A stretch of DNA of 38,445 nt. Source: Candidatus Bipolaricaulota bacterium (GTDB lineage Bacteria; Bipolaricaulota; Bipolaricaulia; Bipolaricaulales; Bipolaricaulaceae). The notes under the pieces were generated by a model that was given only the letters and a program-made list of their open reading frames with translations, was not told the origin of the DNA and ran no database searches. Location: contig JACIWJ010000012.1 in assembly GCA_014361015.1 (NCBI GenBank), forward strand, positions 1 through 38,445, given 5' to 3'. Below are positions 1 to 7,649 of this stretch, piece by piece. The position numbers and the translations under genes are program-made. Within the stretch, counting starts at the first letter, position 1, and every line of letters starts with the position of its first letter.

Positions 1-75
1 CCGATCGCTCGACTTGCATGTGTTAGGCGCGCCGCTAGCGTTCACCCTGAGCCGGGATCATACCCTCTCAATTCA
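1..75 (-). rRNA. 16S ribosomal RNA, 5' end (partial)
   Basis: The reverse complement reads as a bacterial 16S 5' terminus: AATTGAGAGGGTATGATC, then the CGGCTCAGGGTGAACGCTAG core, then CCTAACACATGCAAGTCGAG. These match the conserved helix 1-3 region of bacterial 16S (E. coli positions about 5-70). The window edge cuts the rest, which lies to the left. The exact mature 5' end is estimated by alignment to the E. coli start and may be off by a few bases. The forward-primer site is unusual: where most bacteria have AGAGTTTGATCMTGGCTCAG, this gene has AGGGTATGATCCCGGCTCAG, three mismatches. Confidence 0.93.
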
Positions 76-118
76 GTCTCAAGGGTTTCCGATAGGCTTC
101 CCGTCTCTCCCTGTTCAC

Positions 119-131
119 TTGTCAAAGACCA
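119..131 (-). promoter_or_regulatory. boxA-like antitermination element of the rRNA leader
   Basis: On the minus strand the sequence TGGTCTTTGACAA lies about 45 nt before the 16S 5' end and resembles the rRNA boxA (E. coli TGCTCTTTAACA) bound by NusB/S10. It is followed by GTGAACAG, much like the CTTTGAAAACTGAAC block of Firmicutes rRNA leaders. Position and motif agree; function is inferred from known rrn leaders. Confidence 0.6.
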
Positions 132-168
132 GCCTTCCCGCGACTGACCTGCCCTCGCGGGCACGGTG

Positions 169-198
169 AGTATAGCGGGGAGGATGGGGGGCGGTCAA
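169..198 (-). promoter_or_regulatory. putative rrn promoter
   Basis: Minus-strand TTGACC (193-198) and TATACT (169-174) are separated by 18 bp. The predicted start falls near 162, giving a leader of roughly 85 nt that contains the boxA-like site. Orientation and position fit a sigma70-type promoter for the rRNA operon. Confidence 0.6.
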
Positions 199-422
199 GC
201 TCTCCCTTGTGGAAAACGTTCGGCCACGTGTCCATGGGTGGGGGGACAGGTGTCCAGGATGTGCGGCAGCAAGACCGTTGTTGGGTCCCTTTCGCCGCGC
301 GTTCTTGTCCACAGAGCTTTCCCCAAGAGAATGTATGGCACGTTACAGCGGGAGCCGATGGCCCGTTCGCCCTGGGCGGTTCCCTGGTGGACGGACTGTC
401 CTCGCGGGAGAACATAACGGGG
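199..422. other. intergenic region between the rrn promoter and hpnA-like gene
   Basis: This divergent spacer has an open frame continuous with the downstream epimerase, but its translation does not resemble the family and the Rossmann start is at 423. No convincing Shine-Dalgarno or -10/-35 pair for the epimerase was found. I see no RNA gene or repeat here. Confidence 0.5.
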
Positions 423-1454
423 ATGAGAGCTTTGGTGACGGGGGCCACGGGGTTCATCGGGGCGAACGTGGTCCGCGCGCTCCTTGAGCGCGGGTACGAC
501 GTGCGCGCCTTCGTACGCCCGAGTGCGGACCGCGCGAACCTCGATGGCCTCGCCGTGGAGTGGGCTGAAGGCGACGTGCGAGACGCTCGCTCCGTGCGCG
601 CTGCCACGGCGGGCTGTTCCCTGGTGTTCCACATCGCTGCCCTGTACGCGTTCTGGGCCCGGCCCCGCCGGCTCATCTACGAGGTCAACGTGGACGGGAC
701 GGGCAACGTCCTCCGCGCGGCGGAGGAAGAACGGGTCGAGCGCGTTGTGGTTACGAGCTCGGTGGCCGCCCTCGGCCTGCGCGGCGATGGTCGCCCCGCG
801 GACGAGGCGGTCCCTGCGACCTCCGCTACCCTCATTGGGGACTACAAGAGGAGCAAGTTCTTGGCCCAAGAGCTCGCCCTGGCGTTCGCCCAGCGAGGGC
901 TGCCGGTGGTCATCGTCAACCCGAGCTTCCCCGTGGGCCCGTACGATCGGAAGCCCACCCCCACGGGCCAGGTGATCGTGGACTTCCTGAACGGGCGGAT
1001 GCCCGCCTACGTGGACGGGGGGGTGAACGTGGTGGCGGTGGAGGACGTGGCCCTGGGGCACGTCCTCGCGGCGGAGCGGGGGCAGCTGGGGGAACGGTAC
1101 ATCCTCGGGGGTGAGAACCTCACGATGCGCGAGTTCTTCCGCCTGCTCAGCGTGGTGAGCGGCCGGCCTGCCCCGCGGCTTCGCCTCCCCGCGGCGCTCC
1201 TCACCCCCCTCGCCTATCTCAACGCGGCGTGGAGCGCAGCGACAGGGACCGTTCCCCGCCTGACCCCCGACACGGCGCGGATGGCCCGCCACCGGATGTT
1301 CTACGACCCGGGGAAGGCGGTGCGGGAGCTCGGGCTTCCCCAGACCCCGGCCCGGGAGGCCCTCCGCCGGGCGGTGGAGTGGTTTCGGGAAAACGGGTAC
1401 GTCAGGGGGCGCTCGTCCCGGCGCGGAGGAGGGCGAGCGCCTCGCCGAGGTTGA
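423..1454 (+). CDS. hpnA: HpnA-like NAD(P)-dependent sugar epimerase/dehydratase
   Basis: A 343-residue extended short-chain dehydrogenase. The N-terminus carries the Rossmann NAD(P) motif GATGFIGANV at about residues 7-16, followed by VTSSVAALG and the YKRSKF segment that supplies the catalytic Tyr-x3-Lys (DYKRSKFLAQ, about residue 140). Length and pattern fit the hopanoid-associated epimerase HpnA and related dihydroflavonol-reductase-like proteins (about 330 residues). The start was chosen at the ATG directly before RALVTGATG; upstream codons in frame look non-coding. The 3' end overlaps the convergent DUF116 gene by 53 bp. The adjacent hopanoid operon supports the HpnA reading, but the substrate is unknown and this gene is on the opposite strand, so co-regulation is not shown. 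Confidence 0.82.
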   Translation: MRALVTGATGFIGANVVRALLERGYDVRAFVRPSADRANLDGLAVEWAEGDVRDARSVRAATAGCSLVFHIAALYAFWARPRRLIYEVNVDGTGNVLRAAEEERVERVVVTSSVAALGLRGDGRPADEAVPATSATLIGDYKRSKFLAQELALAFAQRGLPVVIVNPSFPVGPYDRKPTPTGQVIVDFLNGRMPAYVDGGVNVVAVEDVALGHVLAAERGQLGERYILGGENLTMREFFRLLSVVSGRPAPRLRLPAALLTPLAYLNAAWSAATGTVPRLTPDTARMARHRMFYDPGKAVRELGLPQTPAREALRRAVEWFRENGYVRGRSSRRGGGRAPRRG

Positions 1455-1833
1455 CCTCCGTGTCGACGCACCCGTCGCGGGATAGCGGAACGACCGCGAC
1501 GAGGGGTCGTTCCGATCCGAGATCGGCCACCGCTTCCTCCCCTTCCTGAAGCTCCTTGGCGCAGGCGACGGCGACGACCGCCCGTGGACGCGTCTCCTCG
1601 ACGAACCGCAGGGCGAGTGCCCCGCCGGGGGCGACGCATACCCCCCTGTAGCCGAGGCGGAGCGCCTCCTGGCGCAGGATCTTGATCGCGCAAGCCTCCG
1701 CGCAGTCCTCCGGGCACTGGAACCCCTGGCGCGACGGGCGTCCGGGACAGGTCTGGCTGGGCCGGAGGCAGTGCGGGAGGAGGAGGACCCGCTCCCGAGG
1801 CGGGATCCGCGCCAATTCGACGGGCTCACCCAT
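1402..1833 (-). CDS. DUF116 family protein
   Basis: A 143-residue protein with the family's cysteine-rich pattern: LLPHCLRPSQTCPG near residues 18-31, then CPEDCAEACAI near 39-49, followed by a GYRGVCVAPGG segment and VVAVACAKEL. DUF116 proteins are uncharacterised; the conserved cysteines suggest metal or Fe-S binding, which is inference. This is the last gene of the hopanoid/isoprenoid operon. Its ATG overlaps the stop of the YjbQ-family gene by 8 bp, implying translational coupling. The 3' end runs 53 bp into the convergent epimerase gene. Family confidence is good; biochemical role is unknown. Confidence 0.8.
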   Translation of the reverse strand: MGEPVELARIPPRERVLLLPHCLRPSQTCPGRPSRQGFQCPEDCAEACAIKILRQEALRLGYRGVCVAPGGALALRFVEETRPRAVVAVACAKELQEGEEAVADLGSERPLVAVVPLSRDGCVDTEVNLGEALALLRAGTSAP

Positions 1834-2293
1834 GGCCGAAGGCCTGGACGATCACTTCGCGCTCCCGCGGTCGGTCCAGCTCCACGAGGAACAGGCGCTG
1901 CCACCGCCCGAGGACGAGGCGCCCCTCCTCGATCGGGATCGCCTCGCTCGCCCCGAGGAGGAGGTGCTGGCAGTGGGCGTGGGCGTTAGGGCACTCATCA
2001 GGGGTCATGTTGTGGGTGCGGATGGTGAAGTCGTTGTGCCGGTAGTAGAGCTCACGGGGAGCGACCCGCTTCAGGAACTCTTCCATGTCCGCGATGAGCA
2101 GCGGCTCGTTCTCGTTCACGCGCACGGCGGCGGTGGTGTGGCGGCAGAAGATGAGGGCAAACCCGTTACGGACGCCGCTCTCGCCGACGAGGCGTTCCAC
2201 CTCGTCGGTGATGTCGATGAACTGGGGCGCCCGGTCCGTGGGCACGGTGAGCACCATCCGGCGCAGGATCGGCCCGGCGTAGGTTGGGTTCAC
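1826..2293 (-). CDS. YjbQ/UPF0047 family protein
   Basis: A 155-residue protein matching the UPF0047 (YjbQ) family: FIDITDEVERLV, FCRHTTAAVRVNENE, then HNDFTIRTHN, NAHAHCQHLLLG, LGRWQRLFLVELD. The conserved histidines and Glu are the presumed metal-site residues. Some members can act as weak thiamine-phosphate synthases, but the physiological role is unsettled. The start is taken as a GTG whose last two bases overlap the ispH stop (GTGA), matching the 4-bp junctions used throughout this operon; an internal ATG at 2257 would also retain the domain. It sits between ispH and the DUF116 gene, an unexpected partner for hopanoid genes. Confidence 0.82.
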   Translation of the reverse strand: MNPTYAGPILRRMVLTVPTDRAPQFIDITDEVERLVGESGVRNGFALIFCRHTTAAVRVNENEPLLIADMEEFLKRVAPRELYYRHNDFTIRTHNMTPDECPNAHAHCQHLLLGASEAIPIEEGRLVLGRWQRLFLVELDRPREREVIVQAFGHG

Positions 2294-3144
2294 GGCTTCC
2301 CCCCCCACCCGCGTAGGCGGGCGATCACGGCTTGCACGGCCTCATCGGGGGTGGAGGCCCCGGCGGTGACCCCGACCCGGGCGATCCCCGCCAGCGATCC
2401 TGGGCTGATCTCCTCCTCCGACTCGATGAAGTGGGTCGGGACCCCCGTCGCCCGGACGACCTCCGCCAGGCGGCGCGTGTTGGCGGAGTTGCGGGACCCG
2501 ACGACGAAGATCGCCTCCACGCGCCGGGCCAGGTCCTGGGCCGCTCGGTAGCGGCGTCCCGTCTCCGGGCACGTTGTGTCCACGACCTGGAGCTCACGGA
2601 GCGCGCTTCGGCTTCGGCCGACCACGGCCCCGACGAAGTCCCAGAACGCCTCCCGCTCCTTGGTGGTTTGGGAGACGATGGCCAGTCTTCCTCCCTTCGG
2701 CGATGGGACGTCCGCCGGGATGAGGGTGGCGTGTCCCTTCCCGCCCGTCCATGCCAGGAGCCCCTGGACCTCGGGATGGGTTGCCTCGCCGTAGATGAGG
2801 ACGGTGAACCCCTCCCCGCTCAGGCGGTGGGCCGCCTCTTGGGCCCGCTTCACGATGGGGCAGGTCGTGTCCACAAGGACCAGGCCCCGCCGCCGGATCT
2901 CCTCGACCACCTCCGGCCCCGCCCCGTGAGCGGTGATCGCCACCGCTGGGGCCTGCACCTCGTCCAGGGACCTCACTCCCTGGGCCCCGAGGGAGGCGAG
3001 CCGATCCACGACCCGCGCGTTGTGGACGATTGCCCCCAGCGTCGCGAGGGGCCCCCGCGCCCGAAGGTGCTCCTCCACCATCTCCACCGCCCGCCGCACC
3101 CCCGGGCAGAACCCGTACACGCGGGCGAGCTCGATCTCGATCAT
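2290..3144 (-). CDS. ispH: 4-hydroxy-3-methylbut-2-enyl diphosphate reductase
   Basis: A 284-residue IspH (LytB), the last MEP-pathway enzyme, which reduces HMBPP to IPP and DMAPP with a [4Fe-4S] cluster. The three cluster cysteines are visible in GFCPGVRRAV (about residue 13), VDTTCPIVKRA (about 95) and VDTTCPETGRR. Conserved IVHNARVV and ATHPEVQG supply active-site histidines, and SRNSANTRRL and ASTPDEAV mark the third domain. The ATG overlaps the stop of the cyclase gene by 4 bp (ATGA). With ispG two genes upstream and a prenyl synthase further up, the operon couples precursor supply to hopanoid synthesis. Confidence 0.96.
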   Translation of the reverse strand: MIEIELARVYGFCPGVRRAVEMVEEHLRARGPLATLGAIVHNARVVDRLASLGAQGVRSLDEVQAPAVAITAHGAGPEVVEEIRRRGLVLVDTTCPIVKRAQEAAHRLSGEGFTVLIYGEATHPEVQGLLAWTGGKGHATLIPADVPSPKGGRLAIVSQTTKEREAFWDFVGAVVGRSRSALRELQVVDTTCPETGRRYRAAQDLARRVEAIFVVGSRNSANTRRLAEVVRATGVPTHFIESEEEISPGSLAGIARVGVTAGASTPDEAVQAVIARLRGWGGKP

Positions 3145-5057
3145 CGCCCCTCCCGGGCCCGGCCAAGGGCCATCAGCGGAAACACGTGCCGGTAGAGGGC
3201 GTAGTTGATCATGAAGTCGGTCGGGAACCCCGTTCCCGTGAACTGGGGCTCGTCCCACGTCCCGTCCTCGCGTTGCGTCCCCACGAGGTAGGCGATCCCG
3301 CGCTGGACGGCCTCCGAGCGGCCCTCGCCCGCGGCAAGGAGCGCCAGGAGCGCCCACGCCGTTTGCGATGGGGCAGAGGCCCCCCGGCCCCGCCGCTCGG
3401 TCTGGTGGTAGGACGCGATGTCCTCTCCCCACCCCCCGTCGTCGTTCTGGCGGGAAAGGAGGAACCCCGCTGCCTTCCGCACCCGCGGGTCGGCCATGTC
3501 CCACCCGCAGGCGGCCAGCGCGGGGAGGACGGCGCCGGTCCCGTAGAGGTGGTTCACCCCCCACCGGCCGTACCACGACCCGTCCCCCTCCTGTTCTTTC
3601 CACAGGTAGCGGAGGGCCCGGTCCAGGCGCCGGAACCCGGGGCGGTACCCGAGGCGGCCGAGGAGCTCCACGATGTGGCCGGTCACGTCGGCGGAGGGGG
3701 GATCGAGGAGCTCCCCGAAGTCGGCGAACGGGATCTGGCGGAGGAAGGCCTTCGTGTTGTTCCGGTCGAACGCGCCCCACCCGCCGCCCCGGGACTGCAT
3801 CCCGAGGAGCCACTCCACCCCCCGCCTGAGGGCGAACTCCTTGTCCTCCTCCGGGAGCGACGTCCTTCGGAGGGCGATCAGCACGACCGCCGTGTCGTCC
3901 GTGTCGGGGTAGACGTCGTTGTCGAACTCGAACGCCCATCCCCCAGGCCGGGCTCGGCACGCGACCTGCCAATCCCCACCGACGAGGATCTGTTCCCCAA
4001 GCAGCCACTTCCCCGCCCGGACGAGGGCGGGGTGGTCGGCGGGGAGGCCGGCGTCCTGGAGGGCGATCATCGCCAGCCCCGTGTCCCACACCGGGGAGAT
4101 GCACGACTGGAGCCGGAACGTCCCCTCCTCCTCGATCGCGTAGCGGGCGAGCCCAGCGATCCCCCGCGCCACGGGCGGGCTGGACAGCGGGTGGCCGAGG
4201 GCGCGGAGGGCGATCAGGGAGTAGACCCACGGCGGCTGGATCCCGCCCCAGCACCCATCCGCCTCCTGCCGGGCGAGGATCCACCCCTCGGCGACGGCGA
4301 GGGCCCGGCGGCGCAGGGAGCGGACCGGGCGGCGCTCGTAGGCGCGGAGCAGGCGGTCGAGCTGGAAGAAGAACCGACCCCATCCCCCGCCCTTGCGGGG
4401 CAGACCCCAGCCGGCGTTCCCCCGGCCGCGGGGGAACAGGTCATCGGCCCTCGCCCCCTCGGGAACGGGGTGGACGGGCTTCAACGCCCGGAGGACGGTG
4501 AGGGGGACGATCGTTCCCCGCGCCCAGGACGCGAACGCGTAGATGTTCACCGGGAACCACGTCGGCAGGAGGACGAGCTCGGGCGGGAGGGCCGGCGTGG
4601 CCTCCCACGGCCACTCCCCCAGCAGCGCGAGCCAGATCTTCGTGAACACGCGGCTCTTCTCCACGCCGCCCTGCGCGAGGATCCACGCCCGGGCGTTGGC
4701 CAGCGGCGGGAGACCGGGATCCACCCCGGCCATCTTCAGGGCGAGGTACGCCTCCACGGTGGTGGAGAGGTCCCCCGGCCCGCCGTACCAGTTGGCCCAC
4801 GTCCCGTCCTCCCTCTGCTGGGAGAGGAGGTAGCGCGCGATCTTGTCCCACAGCTCCTGGGATCCGATCCCGAGGATGTGGGTGAGGAACAGGTGCTCGG
4901 CGGTGATCGTGACGTTGCTCTTGAGTTCTCCCCACCAATAGCCGTCGGGGTACTGGTGGTCGAGGAGCCACCCCACCGCACGCGCGATTGTGCGGTCGAG
5001 GTCGGCGACGGGTGGGGTGGAGCGTGAAGAGGCCTGGGCAACATTTCGGTTACGCAT
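3141..5057 (-). CDS. shc: squalene-hopene cyclase
   Basis: A 638-residue triterpene cyclase that converts squalene to hopene at the membrane. The catalytic DxDD motif appears as DTDDTAVV near residue 383, and QW repeats are frequent (QREDGTWANW, QEADGCWGG, QSRGGGWGAF, QEGDGSWYGRW, QNDDGGWGED, QREDGTWDEP). Length matches bacterial SHC (about 630-660). The N-terminus begins 8 bp inside the end of ispG (ATGCGTAA) and the stop overlaps ispH. No squalene synthase genes (hpnC/D/E) are in the window, so squalene must come from genes elsewhere. Product class is clear; whether hopene or diplopterol dominates cannot be read from sequence. Confidence 0.96.
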   Translation of the reverse strand: MRNRNVAQASSRSTPPVADLDRTIARAVGWLLDHQYPDGYWWGELKSNVTITAEHLFLTHILGIGSQELWDKIARYLLSQQREDGTWANWYGGPGDLSTTVEAYLALKMAGVDPGLPPLANARAWILAQGGVEKSRVFTKIWLALLGEWPWEATPALPPELVLLPTWFPVNIYAFASWARGTIVPLTVLRALKPVHPVPEGARADDLFPRGRGNAGWGLPRKGGGWGRFFFQLDRLLRAYERRPVRSLRRRALAVAEGWILARQEADGCWGGIQPPWVYSLIALRALGHPLSSPPVARGIAGLARYAIEEEGTFRLQSCISPVWDTGLAMIALQDAGLPADHPALVRAGKWLLGEQILVGGDWQVACRARPGGWAFEFDNDVYPDTDDTAVVLIALRRTSLPEEDKEFALRRGVEWLLGMQSRGGGWGAFDRNNTKAFLRQIPFADFGELLDPPSADVTGHIVELLGRLGYRPGFRRLDRALRYLWKEQEGDGSWYGRWGVNHLYGTGAVLPALAACGWDMADPRVRKAAGFLLSRQNDDGGWGEDIASYHQTERRGRGASAPSQTAWALLALLAAGEGRSEAVQRGIAYLVGTQREDGTWDEPQFTGTGFPTDFMINYALYRHVFPLMALGRAREGR

Positions 5058-6105
5058 CCTCTCCCACCTCCTGGCGGACGAGAGCGACGAACTCCGCCAC
5101 CACGCGCCCCTCGGCGACCTTGGGCCGGACGACCACCCCGTGGGCGTACAGTGTGCCGAACCCCTTTCCGCCGAGGATCGCGAAATCGGCCCGCTCCGCC
5201 TCCCCGAGCCCGTTCACCGGGCAGCCCATGATCGCGATCGAGAGGGGCGCGGTGACGTGGGCGAGCTCGGCCCGCACCGCGCGGGCGATCCCGGGGACGT
5301 CGATCCCCGTCCGCCCGCAGGTCGGGCACACGACGTAGGACGGGCCCCGCTTCCGAAGCCCGAGCGCGGCGAGGATCTCCCACCCCGCCTCCACCTCCCG
5401 CACCGGATCGCCCGCCAGCGACACCCGCAGCGTGTCCCCGATCCCCTCGGAAAGGAGGATCCCGATCCCGGCCGCGGAGCGGATCGCCCCCTCCCACTCC
5501 GTCCCCGCCTCGGTGATCCCGAGGTGCACGGGCCAGTCGCCCTTCTGGCGGAGGAGGCGGTTCGCCTCCACGGTGAGGGGGACATCGTGGGCCTTGATCG
5601 CGACCACGATCTCGCGGAACCCCGTCCGCTCGAGGAGCTCCACCTCCCACAGGGCCGCGTCGACGAGCCCCTCGGGCGTGACCTCGCCCCCGGGGCCGAG
5701 GAACCGCCTGTCCACCGAGCCGGCGTTGACCCCGACCCGGATCGGGACGCCCCGCTCCCCCGCCGCGCGGGCGATGGCCATGATCCTCTCCGGGTCGCGG
5801 ATGTTCCCCGGGTTGAGGCGGAGCTTGTCCGCCCCCGCGTCGAGGGCGGTGAGGGCCAGCCGGTGGTCGTAGTGGATGTCGGCCACGATGGGGACCGTCA
5901 CCTCGCGCTTGGTCTCCCGGATCGCCTCGGCCGCAGCCCGGTCCGGCACCGCCACCCGTACGATCTCGCACCCGGCGGCCTGGAGCCGGCGGATCTGGTC
6001 CACCGTCGCTGGCACATCGGCGGTGGCGGTGTTCGTCATCGACTGGACGACGACCGGGTTCCCGCCCCCGATCAGGACGTCGCCGACGCGAACGACGCGG
6101 GTCAT
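5050..6105 (-). CDS. ispG: 4-hydroxy-3-methylbut-2-en-1-yl diphosphate synthase (flavodoxin/ferredoxin)
   Basis: A 351-residue IspG (GcpE) that converts MEcPP to HMBPP using a [4Fe-4S] cluster. Visible hallmarks are VVVQSMTNT near the start, IVADIHYDHRLAL, KLRLNPGNI, RVGVNAGS, and the cluster region VVCPTCGRTGID plus IMGCPVNGLGEA, which provides three Cys and the conserved Glu. It is the short bacterial form without the plant-type insert. The start ATG overlaps the hpnG stop by 4 bp. Together with ispH in the same operon it supplies the late MEP pathway; the earlier dxs-ispF genes are not present here. Confidence 0.96.
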   Translation of the reverse strand: MTRVVRVGDVLIGGGNPVVVQSMTNTATADVPATVDQIRRLQAAGCEIVRVAVPDRAAAEAIRETKREVTVPIVADIHYDHRLALTALDAGADKLRLNPGNIRDPERIMAIARAAGERGVPIRVGVNAGSVDRRFLGPGGEVTPEGLVDAALWEVELLERTGFREIVVAIKAHDVPLTVEANRLLRQKGDWPVHLGITEAGTEWEGAIRSAAGIGILLSEGIGDTLRVSLAGDPVREVEAGWEILAALGLRKRGPSYVVCPTCGRTGIDVPGIARAVRAELAHVTAPLSIAIMGCPVNGLGEAERADFAILGGKGFGTLYAHGVVVRPKVAEGRVVAEFVALVRQEVGEDA

Positions 6106-6659
6106 CGCCCCTCCAGGACCGGCCGCAGCGCGGCCGCGGCCCGTCCCAGCCTGCGGGCGCAGGCGAGCGCTCGGCGCGCCCAGCGGATGCGGGGGGACCC
6201 GAGCACGTCTTCCCACAGCTCGTCGAGGACGACCCGCACCACGAGGAACGGGGTCCCCCGGCGAGCGAGCTCCCGGGCGAGGTGGGCCGACTCCATGTCC
6301 ACGGCGAGGGCATCCACCCCGCGGCGGGCCTTGTCCGCCGGGGCGGCGGGCCCGGTCACGGTGGCCACGGCCCCTGCCACCGCGTCCGGCAACGCCCCCT
6401 TCGCCTTCGCCACCCGCGCCGAATCGAGCGGGATCGGGTCGGATCCGTTGCCCAGGATCTCCGCCGCGAGGAGGACCGTCCCCGCGCCCACGCCGGCCCG
6501 CGTCGCGCCGGAGAACCCGATGACGAGGGCCCCTGCCGGCTCGTGCCCGTCCAGCCACGCCCGCAGCCGGTCCCCCGCCTGCGCCCCCATCCCCACCCGC
6601 AGCCGGGGGCGGGGGGCGAAGAGGAGTTCCGTCCTCAACGCGGCCACGGTGACGATCAC
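6102..6659 (-). CDS. hpnG: HpnG-like adenosylhopane nucleosidase
   Basis: A 185-residue member of the nucleoside phosphorylase/MTA-SAH nucleosidase superfamily. In hopanoid producers HpnG removes adenine from adenosylhopane, giving ribosylhopane. Visible motifs are VIGFSGATRAGVG (substrate loop), and ALAVDMESAHLARE, whose Glu and the following Ser match the family's ribose-binding region. It starts with GTG at 6659, forming a GTGA overlap with the hpnH stop; the following VTVAALRTEL is a normal first strand for the fold. Its position right after hpnH strongly supports the specific assignment over a generic MTA nucleosidase. Confidence 0.9.
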   Translation of the reverse strand: MIVTVAALRTELLFAPRPRLRVGMGAQAGDRLRAWLDGHEPAGALVIGFSGATRAGVGAGTVLLAAEILGNGSDPIPLDSARVAKAKGALPDAVAGAVATVTGPAAPADKARRGVDALAVDMESAHLARELARRGTPFLVVRVVLDELWEDVLGSPRIRWARRALACARRLGRAAAALRPVLEGR

Positions 6660-7648
6660 CGGCGCCTCCGGAAGAGTTTCCACGGGTGGTGGAGGAGGTC
6701 GAACACGCTCGCCGGCTCGAACCCGGAGTGGAGCATGCACCCCGCGCAGCGCGGATCCCGGCCTGGCCCGTACCGCCTCCACAGCACCGGATCGAGGATC
6801 TCCCCGAGCTCGGTCGTGTGTCGGTCGGCGATGAGGTAGCAGGGGACCCGCCAGCCGAGAACGGTGTAGGTGGGGACGGCCCACGCTGCGCAGTCGTAGG
6901 TCCTCTCCCCGCGCAGGAAGTCGAGGAAGAGGGGGTTGTCGTAGAACGGGAACTCCCCCCCGTCGAGGATCTCTCGGAACGCGCGCACCGCTTCCTCCCG
7001 CTTGAGGAACAGCTCCCGCTCCGTCACCTGCGCGTAGGCGTAGCCCGGGGAGAGCATGATCCCCTCCACCCCGAGGGTGGTCAGGGTGCGGAACAGCTCG
7101 TGCAAGTCGGCGGGGTCCGAGCCATGGAACGCGGTCGTGTTCGTCGCCACCCGGAACCCCCGGGCCCGGGCCTCTTGGATCGCGGCCACCGCCTCCGCGT
7201 AGGCGCCGGGTCGTCCCGTCACCTGATCGTGGACGCGGGCCGTGCCGTCGAGGTGGACGACGAAGCACAGCCTCCTGTGGGGCCGGAACCGGGGGAGCGA
7301 CTCCCGGAGGAGGAGCCCGTTCGTGCACAGGAACACCCACCGGCGCTGGGAGACGAGCCCCGCGACGAGGTCCGCGATCTGGGGGTGGAGGAGGGGTTCC
7401 CCGCCGGACACGGACACGACCGGAGCCCCTGCTCCCTCGGCCACCGCCAGCGCATCGTCGACCCCCATCCGGCGATCGATCACGCCCGCGTACTCCCGCA
7501 CCCGGCCGCAGCCCGCGCACCGGAGGTTGCACGCCTCGAGGGGTTCGAGCATGAGGACGATCGGGAATAGCCTCCCCTTCCTCTCCCAATTGCGCCGGGG
7601 GATGAGGTACCGCGCGAGCTCGTAGCTGAGGGTGAGCGGGCGTCTCAT
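6656..7648 (-). CDS. hpnH: adenosylhopane synthase HpnH (radical SAM)
   Basis: A 330-residue radical SAM enzyme that joins a 5'-deoxyadenosyl group to diploptene, the first step of extended C35 hopanoids. The [4Fe-4S]-SAM motif is LEACNLRCAGCGR near residue 37, followed by VSVSGGEPLLHP and FLCTNGLLL. The C-terminal region has YDCAAWAVPTYTVLGW and DPRCAGCMLHSGFEP, matching the HpnH SPASM-like tail. Length equals typical HpnH. It lies 1 nt after the prenyl synthase stop and overlaps hpnG, giving the conserved hpnH-hpnG pair. Confidence 0.95.
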   Translation of the reverse strand: MRRPLTLSYELARYLIPRRNWERKGRLFPIVLMLEPLEACNLRCAGCGRVREYAGVIDRRMGVDDALAVAEGAGAPVVSVSGGEPLLHPQIADLVAGLVSQRRWVFLCTNGLLLRESLPRFRPHRRLCFVVHLDGTARVHDQVTGRPGAYAEAVAAIQEARARGFRVATNTTAFHGSDPADLHELFRTLTTLGVEGIMLSPGYAYAQVTERELFLKREEAVRAFREILDGGEFPFYDNPLFLDFLRGERTYDCAAWAVPTYTVLGWRVPCYLIADRHTTELGEILDPVLWRRYGPGRDPRCAGCMLHSGFEPASVFDLLHHPWKLFRRRR

Positions 7649-7649
7649 C

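Noticed and set aside
119-125. TTGACA-like hexamer in the rRNA leader as a promoter -35
   Set aside because: It is part of the boxA-like motif and no -10 follows at suitable distance; the upstream TTGACC/TATACT pair fits better.
207-422. N-terminal extension of the HpnA-like protein
   Set aside because: The in-frame upstream segment has no family similarity, and the Rossmann fold begins right after the ATG at 423.
195-1904. 569-codon minus-strand frame opposite the HpnA-like gene
   Set aside because: Arg/Pro-rich antisense sequence without motifs; the plus strand has a clear Rossmann epimerase.
3030-5027. 665-codon plus-strand open frame opposite the squalene-hopene cyclase
   Set aside because: High GC gives long antisense frames; the translation is Pro/Arg/Glu-rich with no motif, while the minus strand encodes a full cyclase.
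4990-6834. 614-codon plus-strand open frame opposite ispG and hpnG
   Set aside because: Shadow of the minus-strand genes; low-complexity sequence and no ribosome-binding site.
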